In this document: piece by piece, positions 1-5,954 of the stretch | Numbering within the stretch: the stretch's first letter is position 1 | Layout of the letters: each line of letters opens with the position of its first letter | From: Clostridiaceae bacterium AM27-36LB | GTDB taxonomy: Bacteria; Bacillota; Clostridia; Lachnospirales; Lachnospiraceae | Direction: 5' to 3' | Assembly: GCA_003480725.1 (NCBI GenBank) | Contig: QUJQ01000003.1 | Location: forward strand, 57,072 to 121,071 | Length of the DNA: 64,000 nt | Notes under the pieces: generated by a model | What the model was told of the DNA's origin: nothing | What the model saw: the letters and a program-made list of their open reading frames with translations, nothing else | Databases searched by the model: none | Program-made: the position numbers and the translations under genes

Positions 1-925
1 TCTCCATATACTTCATCAGAAGATTTGGAAGAAGTGTTGCTTCCTCCGCCGCCTTTTGTGCAAGCAGCTCTTTCCGTTTTTCGCCCAGCTCGGTAATCCA
101 GCCTTTGAGGTTTTGGATAAGCTGCCGGATGGACTTCATCAGATTGTTGGCAGCTCTGATTTCCCGGTTCAGGTTGCCGATATTCGTCTGGATACCCCGC
201 TTTTCCATCTGCCGGACAGCAGCCCCCTCATGGACAGTAGGGACTATATCAAGCCCCTGTCTGGCATAGGAACGCAAGTCCACACGCTCCGGTCGGTCAT
301 TGGCTTCCAGATAGCGGTTCTGGATGACCTCCCATTCATGCCGCCAGATTTCGCAATACTTCTGGTCGTTCCAGTCCACCGTATCTTCTTTGTGGCTTTT
401 CCACCTGCCGGATGGCAGCTTTATTCGTTCCCTGTTTTCATCAAGGTCATAAACCTTGCGGCTCTTGGGAAGCCATTTTCCATGTTCGTCCATTGCCCTC
501 ATAGTGAGCAGGACATGGGCGTGGGGATTATGTCCCGGCGGATGGGGGTCATGGATGGCAAAATCAGCAATCATGCCTTTGGAAACAAACTGCTGCTCAC
601 AAAACTCCCGGACAAGGACAGCGTACTGGTCGGGCGGTATCTCTCTGGGGATGGTAAGCACCCACCGCCTTGCAAGTTGGGAGTTCCATTGTTTTTCCAC
701 CGCTTCGGCGGCGTTCCACAAAGTATTGCGGTCTGCATACTCCGGCGGGGCATTGGCCGGGAGCAGGATTTCATTGTGGACGATGCCACGCTTTTCCGGG
801 TAGTGCTTCACTTGCTGGTCGTATTCACAGAACAGCTTTTCGCCGCTTTGGTAAGCAGCGGCGGCAACAGCAGACTGCCGCTGGCTGCGCTGAACAATCG
901 TGATTTCATTGTGTGGACAGGGCAT
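1..925 (-). CDS. mobA: MobA/MobL relaxase, N-terminal part (runs off window)
   Basis: This is a mobilization relaxase, which nicks one strand at oriT and leads it into a recipient cell. The frame opens at an ATG at 925 behind GGAGGG and stays open to base 1, giving 308 residues with the C-terminus outside the window. The start MPCPHNEITI, an AAAAYQSG block near residue 20 (candidate catalytic Tyr25), and the metal-binding histidine triad H132/H135/H137 in GHNPHAHVLL are all visible and are typical of the MobA/MobL (MOBQ-type) HUH family. Residues 270-305 look like a coiled coil. It is the last visible gene of a minus-strand mobilization module (1-2481), and an oriT-like site lies about 700 bp upstream. 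The GC content is higher than in the chromosomal genes to the right, which fits transfer. Confidence 0.93.
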   Translation of the reverse strand, partial: MPCPHNEITIVQRSQRQSAVAAAAYQSGEKLFCEYDQQVKHYPEKRGIVHNEILLPANAPPEYADRNTLWNAAEAVEKQWNSQLARRWVLTIPREIPPDQYAVLVREFCEQQFVSKGMIADFAIHDPHPPGHNPHAHVLLTMRAMDEHGKWLPKSRKVYDLDENRERIKLPSGRWKSHKEDTVDWNDQKYCEIWRHEWEVIQNRYLEANDRPERVDLRSYARQGLDIVPTVHEGAAVRQMEKRGIQTNIGNLNREIRAANNLMKSIRQLIQNLKGWITELGEKRKELLAQKAAEEATLLPNLLMKYME

Positions 926-988
926 TTCGTGTCCCTCCTTTCGGTAATTGGTGGATGGGGTGGCGTTTTGCCGCCTCATTTTGGGCAG

Positions 989-1023
989 AAAAAAAGCAGG
1001 AGACCTTTTTCAGATTTCCTGCT
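989..1023 (-). terminator. Rho-independent terminator
   Basis: On the minus strand AGCAGGA (1023-1017) pairs with TCCTGCT (1001-995), followed by a run of seven T (to 989). It lies between the small gene at 1110-1331 and the relaxase and would end the transcript from upstream, so the relaxase needs its own promoter or readthrough. Confidence 0.8.
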
Positions 1024-1109
1024 CGGTGTGCCGCTGTGTGGGCGGCGGGTATTTAGTTGTGAAAGTTCGGGACAAGCTGACCCGATGTGCGTAGAATAAC
1101 AAACTGGAT

Positions 1110-1331
1110 TTATTTTTCTTTACATTTTATGCCGTAATTTCCCCTACTACCATTTTCGTAGCCCCTATATATTTCATATCTTTTTCCATTTATCTCCACT
1201 TCGTCATCGTTAATAAACGTATAAGACTCACCATTTTCTTCACAATACTTTGAAATTGCTTCCATAGTTTTTGCAAGAGTTGGGTAATTGGCACTATCCT
1301 CATAAGGAACCCAAAAAGCTTTTTTAAACAT
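1110..1331 (-). CDS. Small hypothetical protein of the mobile element (73 aa)
   Basis: A 73-residue protein whose family I do not recognise. It starts at an ATG preceded by an almost perfect AAGGAGG ribosome site 8 nt upstream, which is the main reason to call it real. It is acidic with several aromatic residues, has no membrane segment or signal peptide, and carries VEINGKRYEIYRGY near the middle, which looks like beta hairpins. It lies between the oriT-like region and the relaxase, so it could be an accessory mobilization or cargo protein. Base composition is lower in GC than the relaxase, suggesting a separate origin. Confidence 0.7.
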   Translation of the reverse strand: MFKKAFWVPYEDSANYPTLAKTMEAISKYCEENGESYTFINDDEVEINGKRYEIYRGYENGSRGNYGIKCKEK

Positions 1332-1494
1332 ATAAAATACCTCCTTCTAATTTGTTAAGTAATCCACGAATTTTCAAACCGTTATAAAATAATAGTATCA
1401 TACAGCTTCGCAAAAATCCACTTATAACTTCAAATTGTCCCTTACTCTTTTCTATTTATCATGTAAGATTGTAAGCTTTTTTGACAACCCAGAT

Positions 1495-1672
1495 GGCAAG
1501 TCCACAAAAGGGTAGCTGGTGGTAGCCAGCGCAGGGGAAGCGTAGCGTCCCCTGTATGATTTGGAGCAGACCATGACTGCGGAAAATCACAGCCCTCCGG
1601 CGAGGAGCCTTCGGAGAACGCAATGCACCAACCTCTGGGTGGTGTATAATTGCGCCCTTAGTAAACTAAGGG
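1495..1672. other. Candidate origin of transfer (oriT) with nic-like core
   Basis: A gene-free block with stacked inverted repeats: GCTGG/CCAGC (1515-1530), CAGGGGA/TCCCCTG (1532-1554), and imperfect CACCAACC/GGGTGGTG (1626-1644). The last is followed at once by TATAATTGCGCCCT (1645-1658). An inverted repeat directly upstream of a TAAGTGCGCCCT-like core is the arrangement of RSF1010/MOBQ oriTs, with cleavage expected at TGCG|CCCT (between 1654 and 1655). A perfect palindrome CCCTTAGT-AA-ACTAAGGG (1655-1672) continues from the putative nick and covers the stop of the DUF3847 gene. The cognate relaxase lies at 1-925. The motif match is seen in the sequence; nicking here is inference. Confidence 0.7.
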
Positions 1673-1962
1673 GTTTCCGGCTTCTCCCGTTCCAGCAGTT
1701 TTTTCAATAGTTCCTGCGTGTCCTGCCTGTGAAAAATGAGTTTCAACAACAGCATGACATCATCATCTGTCAGGCGTTCCGGCTCTTGCAGAAAACTTTC
1801 CAGCATACCGCCACGAGTACAGAGCCGGTGCGTCCGTTCCTTTCGGGTAAGCTGCTTTAACTGGTGCTGCAATGCCTTTTCATCATTGATGACTTTCCGC
1901 AGTTTCTTTTCGCTTTTCTCCAACTCCCGATTGAGTTTTTCCAGCTTTGAGGTATCAGGCAA
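1666..1962 (-). CDS. DUF3847 family protein
   Basis: A 98-residue, highly charged protein recognised as DUF3847, a family common beside relaxases on Clostridia mobilizable elements. Residues 1-50 form a predicted coiled coil (MPDTSKLEKLNRELEKSEKK), followed by a basic RKERTHRLCTRGG stretch and an acidic helical C-terminus. Its function is not established; the small basic coiled-coil form and position next to oriT fit a relaxosome accessory DNA-binding protein (inference). The start overlaps the stop of the upstream initiator-like gene by 8 nt, so the two are translationally coupled. Its stop lies inside the palindrome after the candidate nic site. Confidence 0.85.
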   Translation of the reverse strand: MPDTSKLEKLNRELEKSEKKLRKVINDEKALQHQLKQLTRKERTHRLCTRGGMLESFLQEPERLTDDDVMLLLKLIFHRQDTQELLKKLLEREKPETP

Positions 1963-2296
1963 GGGCAGCGTCCTCCTTTCCCGGTATCAGCACATAAATC
2001 CTGTTTGGTTCTCCAACGCCCTGACGCACCCGCATGATAAGTCCGGCGTTTTCCAGTTCATTCAAAGAACGCTTGACCGTCATAGAGCTGCGGGACAGGA
2101 CTGCGGCAATGGCTGTAACAGGGAAGCAGACAAACAGGATTCCGTTTTCGTCCTCCTGCCCATTGGAGAGCATAGCGTCCAACATCCGGCAGTACATGAC
2201 CTTTGCGGTGCTGCTGACTGGAAACCCTGTCAACGCTCTTGGAAAAGCCATACAGGGTGGCAATGGTGTGTCTATCGTCATAAATTCAAAATTCAT
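1955..2296 (-). CDS. RepA_N-like replication initiator / winged-helix protein
   Basis: A 113-residue protein with a winged-helix fold resembling the N-terminal domain of replication initiator protein A (RepA_N): FMTIDTPLPPCMAFPR at the start, a helix with SSTAKVMYCRMLDAML, and a recognition helix around SRSSMTVKRSLNELENAGLI. Full RepA_N initiators are about three times longer, so this is a short element-type version that may initiate replication of the excised circle or act as a regulator. It overlaps the next gene (DUF3847) by 8 nt and the previous one (2293-2481) by 4 nt, indicating one operon. Confidence 0.8.
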   Translation of the reverse strand: MNFEFMTIDTPLPPCMAFPRALTGFPVSSTAKVMYCRMLDAMLSNGQEDENGILFVCFPVTAIAAVLSRSSMTVKRSLNELENAGLIMRVRQGVGEPNRIYVLIPGKEDAALA

Positions 2297-2481
2297 TCGG
2301 TGTGTTCCTCCTTTTTCTTTGCTCGTTTGGATAAATAACGGGGGCAGTCAACCACAACCGCCCGGAAGCTCTGCCTGCACCCATGCTGGCATTTCCGGCA
2401 TAATTCGTTGTAAGTGACACGCCCCCGGTCATTGAGGTAAAAAGAAAGCTCATGCTTCCTCTTTTTGCTCATTCTCGGCAT
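2293..2481 (-). CDS. Small Cys-rich basic protein of the mobile element (62 aa)
   Basis: A 62-residue lysine/arginine-rich protein. A CRKCQHGCRQSF segment (residues 28-39) offers a possible small zinc knuckle. The C-terminus is strongly basic (YLSKRAKKKEE). It heads the three-gene operon with the RepA_N-like and DUF3847 genes and overlaps the next start by 4 nt (ATGA type). Such proteins recur in this position on Clostridia mobilizable elements, but I know of no assigned function; nucleic-acid binding is an inference from charge and cysteines. Confidence 0.7.
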   Translation of the reverse strand: MPRMSKKRKHELSFYLNDRGRVTYNELCRKCQHGCRQSFRAVVVDCPRYLSKRAKKKEEHTE

Positions 2482-2965
2482 ATTACGCTTCCTCCCGTTT
2501 TCGTGTATGGTTTCGGGGCGATTTTCGGCAAAATTACAGCCATAGAGCCGCCTAAAATCTCCCGAAGTATCAGCGATAGGGTAGACTATCCCCCTATCAG
2601 ATTGTCGTGTTTCGGTATCATTTCGGTGTCAGTTCGCCAGTTCTCCCCGGTGTCGTTCCTCCCCTGAATCTCACAGCGGCGTATCGCTCCCGTTGGTACG
2701 CTCGTTTTGGTCAGGATTCCTCCATATCCCTGCCAAAAGTCATGGCACTACATCGCCGGGGAAGCATATCCCACACAGGCTGGTCATTCGATTGGAATAA
2801 TCCATCGATGAACTACCTGTATCATAGAACATTTTTGTGCCCTGTGCCGTATGTCCACAAAGTAGGAATTAGGGGTAAAAATCAGAAATTTCCACGATTG
2901 CGGAATTGATATGATATAATCAATTCAACGGTTATAAATGTCGTTAGAAAGGGGGAACTGCTTCA
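2482..2965. other. Intergenic control region between divergent element operons
   Basis: About 480 bp without a convincing gene. It contains a hairpin GATAGGG/CCCTATC (2575-2598), repeated TTTCGGT-type words around 2505-2640, and near the right end the promoter of the XRE gene (2904-2925). The minus-strand operon must also start here. The repeated words could be binding sites for the element's small initiator, but they are too degenerate to call iterons. Confidence 0.5.
2904..2925 (+). promoter_or_regulatory. Extended -10 promoter inside a palindromic operator
   Basis: TGATATAAT (2912-2920) is an extended -10 element with no good -35. It lies within the inverted repeat AATTGAT (2904-2910) / ATCAATT (2919-2925). 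An operator overlapping the -10 just before an XRE regulator gene suggests autorepression. Confidence 0.6.
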
Positions 2966-3772
2966 ATGAACGGAGCTACTACAATACAGGAACGGCTAAA
3001 AGATTTACGATTAAACAAAGGATTAAAACTGGAAGAACTGGCAGAGCAAACGGGTATTTCAAAATCGGCTCTTGGCAGTTATGAAAAAGATGACTATAAG
3101 GAAATCAATCATGGCAACCTTATCCTGCTGGCAGATTTTTATGGGGTGTCCCTCGATTATCTCTTTTGCCGGACAGAGAACCGGGCGGAGATCAACACGC
3201 CATTAAGGGAGCTGCATTTGAGTGATGAGATGGTAGCACTTCTGAAAAGCGGTCGGATTAACAACCGTCTGCTGTGCGAACTTGCTACACATAAGGATTT
3301 TATCAAGTTTCTTGCGGATATTGAGATTTATGTGGATGGGATTGCCACCATGCAGATTCAGAACCTCAACGCCCTTGTCGATACCGTCCGGCATGAAATC
3401 ATTGAACGGTATCGCCCCGGCGAAGATGACCCGCATTTGAAAGTGCTGCAAGCCGCCCATATCAGCGATGATGAGTATTTCAGTCACATGGTTCTGGATG
3501 ACCTCAATCTCATTATCCGGGATATTCGGGAAGCCCACAAAAAGGACAGCGAGAGCGCACCCCAAACTACCGTTGCCGATGAACTGAAAGAAAATCTGGA
3601 AGCAGTCGAAAATTTCAAGGGCAGTCGGGATGAAAAGCTGGTTGTTCTTTACTGCAAGCAGCTTGGTATCAACTATAAAAATCTGTCAGACGAAGAATTT
3701 CGCTGGCTGATTCGGATTCTCAAAAAATCAAAGAAAATGGGAACGCCTATCAGTCAGAGGAAAAAACGGTAA
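2966..3772 (+). CDS. XRE-family regulator of the mobile element
   Basis: A 268-residue cytoplasmic regulator. Residues 7-68 form a helix-turn-helix of the XRE/Cro-CI type (ERLKDLRLNKGLKLEELA, then GISKSALGSYEK). The remaining 200 residues are helical and acidic with no known enzymatic motif and end in a basic tail. It is transcribed divergently from the mobilization operon, from a promoter overlapped by a palindrome, so it probably controls itself and perhaps the element's transfer genes. The ATG follows AAAGGGGGA with normal spacing. A hairpin terminator follows directly. Confidence 0.88.
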   Translation: MNGATTIQERLKDLRLNKGLKLEELAEQTGISKSALGSYEKDDYKEINHGNLILLADFYGVSLDYLFCRTENRAEINTPLRELHLSDEMVALLKSGRINNRLLCELATHKDFIKFLADIEIYVDGIATMQIQNLNALVDTVRHEIIERYRPGEDDPHLKVLQAAHISDDEYFSHMVLDDLNLIIRDIREAHKKDSESAPQTTVADELKENLEAVENFKGSRDEKLVVLYCKQLGINYKNLSDEEFRWLIRILKKSKKMGTPISQRKKR

Positions 3773-3776
3773 AGAA

Positions 3777-3821
3777 AAACCGCTGTTGCATGGTTTGTTA
3801 GCTTCCATGTAGCAGCGGTTT
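3777..3821 (+). terminator. Strong hairpin terminator after XRE gene
   Basis: AAACCGCTGTTGCATGG (3777-3793) pairs almost fully with CCATGTAGCAGCGGTTT (3805-3821) around an 11-nt loop. The flanking A and T tracts let it work in both directions between two convergent genes. Confidence 0.8.
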
Positions 3822-3878
3822 GTGCTGTGGTTATTCAGTTAAATTTTCAGAATAACAAGTTGGGATTTTTCTTGTTAC

Positions 3879-4529
3879 TTATTTTTTTTGATTGTGGCGT
3901 TTCTTATTCCACAGTGAACCTACCAACATACCGATTGCAGAGATTATTGCTCCGGCTACAATCATTCCCAAGTCAGGGGCATTCAGTTTGTTAAAAGCAA
4001 TGTTGTTTGCCATTTTGAATGTGCCATATTCAGCAAGCATATACATTACGCCAAAGAAAAGAGTGAATGCCCATTTTCCTTTTCCCCAAAAGTTATTTTT
4101 ACCAATAACAATAGATACAATAAATGTGGATATAGGAAGAATAAACCAAAGAAACATCAAACTGTAACCCATAGCGTCACTTCCACTTGCAAAAAACCAG
4201 AACACTATCATTGCAAACGCCCAAATCAAGAGATAGGAGAGAATCGTAATAATCTTGTTTCTGTTGGCATTGCTTTTCACAACATTCGTACTTTCTTCAA
4301 GATAATCATAATAGCTTTTCATTTTTTGTTCTCCTTTCAATAGATAGTCAAGAGAGACATCGTAGCATTCGCTCATTTTAATGACGCTGATAATATCTGG
4401 ATAGGATTTTTCATTTTCCCAATTTGAGATGGTCTGACGACTCACACCCAACAATTCGGCAACCTGTTCTTGCGTCAGCTTTTTTTCAATTCGGGCTGCC
4501 TTGATTTTGCATCCAATATCATGCTCCAT
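3879..4529 (-). CDS. XRE regulator with four-helix membrane domain
   Basis: A 216-residue membrane-bound regulator. Residues 6-60 form an XRE helix-turn-helix (KLTQEQVAELLGVSRQTISN), followed by a LDYLLKGE linker. Four hydrophobic segments follow at about 93-112, 120-141, 151-170 and 184-205, with a basic C-terminus. This HTH-plus-DUF membrane arrangement is common in Firmicutes and often senses envelope or peptide stress; the signal here is unknown. It is alone between a terminator and the alkyltransferase-like gene and faces the terminator of the element's other XRE gene. The ATG at 4529 follows AAGGAGG. Confidence 0.85.
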   Translation of the reverse strand: MEHDIGCKIKAARIEKKLTQEQVAELLGVSRQTISNWENEKSYPDIISVIKMSECYDVSLDYLLKGEQKMKSYYDYLEESTNVVKSNANRNKIITILSYLLIWAFAMIVFWFFASGSDAMGYSLMFLWFILPISTFIVSIVIGKNNFWGKGKWAFTLFFGVMYMLAEYGTFKMANNIAFNKLNAPDLGMIVAGAIISAIGMLVGSLWNKKRHNQKK

Positions 4530-4650
4530 GCCACTATACCTCCTTGCACTTTTATTGTAGGAAAAACACCCACTATTGTCTACAAAATAGCTTTGACATC
4601 ACTTATTATGAGTGTCAAAATCCTTTTACATCTGCCAAATTCAAATTTAC

Positions 4651-5130
4651 CTATTTCAAATCAAAGAGGGAGTTTTCATAGTCCTTTACATAGTATCGTA
4701 CATTTTTACGCCCTTTTTGAATGATGGTGTGTCCTTCTGCTTCTAATTTTTCTTTTTGTGCTTCAATACCATTTGGGTATTTAGCATTTAGTTCTCCGTT
4801 TGCTTTCAATGTTCTCCAATAAGGCGTTTCATCTTCTGAACGCTGATAACTCGCCCATGCCACAATAGAAACAAAAATTCCTGCTGTAATCGGTTCTGTA
4901 AAATCTGCACTACTTAACTCCGCAAAGTATTCTCGTATTTTCCCGACGGTAATCACTTTACCATACGGAATTTTTTTCATTACTTTGTCATAGTCGATTG
5001 GCGGTGCAAAATACATTTTACTGCCACCATATTTTTCAATACTTTTCTGGTCTGTAATGATTTGAAATTTTGGCATATCCTTATTGTCGTGCAACATAGC
5101 ATTAAAATCTTTCTTATCTTCGTTTGCCAT
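4651..5130 (-). CDS. MGMT-family alkyltransferase-like protein lacking the acceptor Cys
   Basis: A 159-residue protein with the DNA-binding domain of O6-methylguanine-DNA methyltransferases: IPYGKVITVGKIREYF (residues 66-81), AGIFVSIVAWASYQ, TPYWRTLKANGEL and a final EGHTI. In active enzymes the core motif is PCHR; here the equivalent is PYWRTLKA, with no cysteine. It therefore resembles alkyltransferase-like proteins that bind and flag alkylated bases rather than repair them. I chose the ATG at 5130 because it follows AGGAGG at good spacing; the frame extends further upstream without a ribosome site. It lies inside the mobile element as cargo. Confidence 0.8.
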   Translation of the reverse strand: MANEDKKDFNAMLHDNKDMPKFQIITDQKSIEKYGGSKMYFAPPIDYDKVMKKIPYGKVITVGKIREYFAELSSADFTEPITAGIFVSIVAWASYQRSEDETPYWRTLKANGELNAKYPNGIEAQKEKLEAEGHTIIQKGRKNVRYYVKDYENSLFDLK

Positions 5131-5235
5131 TTCTGCCACCTCCTGCTTTAAGAATAATCTGTTTGTCATTTCTATGCAATGAGGCTGTTTGAAAAAACTT
5201 GACAACTTCATATTTGCTTAACTCTTAACATATCA

Positions 5236-5613
5236 TTACGAATAAATCATCTCATGCAAAACAATTTCTTCTGCCCGGTTGTGAATGTTATTGCAACGCT
5301 GCACCCATTCCATTTGATGGGTACGCTTCAATTCCTCGGTTACGCCCTCGGCAGTTTTCATCTGTTCCATGATGATGTCTAACCGTTCCTGTGCCTGTTC
5401 GTTCAGGTCTGCAAGATATGTCCATAACTCCCCGGTCAATATCAATGTGTTCAATCTGGCTGGGTGGACTTCTCTTAAATATTCCTGATGTAGCCGTCCA
5501 TACTTCCCAATGGGGCGGTGTTCCTCCGGCAGTTTCAAATCCGGGATGTAGTAATCTCCGACAAGGATATAATCAATTCCGTTTTCCGTTATTCTTGGTT
5601 TCAATTTGCTCAT
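5236..5613 (-). CDS. tnpV: Transposon-encoded protein TnpV
   Basis: A 125-residue protein recognised as the TnpV family of Tn4451-like and related mobilizable elements in Clostridia. Visible are an N-terminal strand pair with DYILVGDYYIPDLKLP, IGKYGRLHQEYLREVHP, and a helical glutamate-rich second half. No enzymatic function is established. The ATG at 5613 is preferred because GAGGAGAT lies 8 nt upstream; the frame opens a few codons earlier without such a site. It marks the right-hand end of the element, close to the candidate chromosome junction near 5765. Confidence 0.88.
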   Translation of the reverse strand: MSKLKPRITENGIDYILVGDYYIPDLKLPEEHRPIGKYGRLHQEYLREVHPARLNTLILTGELWTYLADLNEQAQERLDIIMEQMKTAEGVTEELKRTHQMEWVQRCNNIHNRAEEIVLHEMIYS

Positions 5614-5741
5614 ATTTTTAATCTCCTCATTCTGGTTTTGCAAGTCTGACTCTCCAGAAATATTGGTAAATCATTGGTAAAATTGAGAATGGAACACAAG
5701 AAATGCTATTTATAGAAGTATTTAAGACGATTTGAGACTTT

Positions 5742-5792
5742 TCATTCTGAACAGAAAATCCTGCCGTGGCAGATGAAAAGTATTTTTGTCAT
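5742..5792 (-). pseudogene. 5' stub of a low-molecular-weight tyrosine phosphatase gene
   Basis: A start codon at 5792 with a good AGGAGAAATTT ribosome site opens a frame MTKILFICHG, which matches the invariant beginning of LMW protein tyrosine phosphatases (normally followed by N-I-C-R-S). After HG the frame changes to RIFCSE and stops at 5742, so the P-loop CX5R is lost. The simplest reading is that the mobile element inserted into this gene, its right junction lying at about 5755-5765. The same frame is open upstream to 5939 without a ribosome site. Alternatively it is a decayed gene unrelated to the element. Confidence 0.55.
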
Positions 5793-5954
5793 AAATTTCT
5801 CCTGTTCTAAAATGCCCTGTATTGCCCTATTTTGCAAGGGTTTATCTACTTTTCCGGGCATCGTATTTTTCTTCTCTAAAACTACACATTTTGCTACTAA
5901 ATGTTCAAGTTCCATTCCAGTATGTATTTTTCGATCCATTTTTCAACAAACGAG

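Noticed and set aside
56-1099. Long plus-strand open frame of 347 codons
   Set aside because: It is antisense to the relaxase, whose minus-strand frame has the HUH motif and a proper ribosome site; the plus-strand product has no recognisable domain.
1531-1554. CAGGGGA/TCCCCTG hairpin as a third copy of the structured repeat
   Set aside because: Only the GGGGA/TCCCC word is shared; the closing arms, conserved blocks and inner hairpins are absent.
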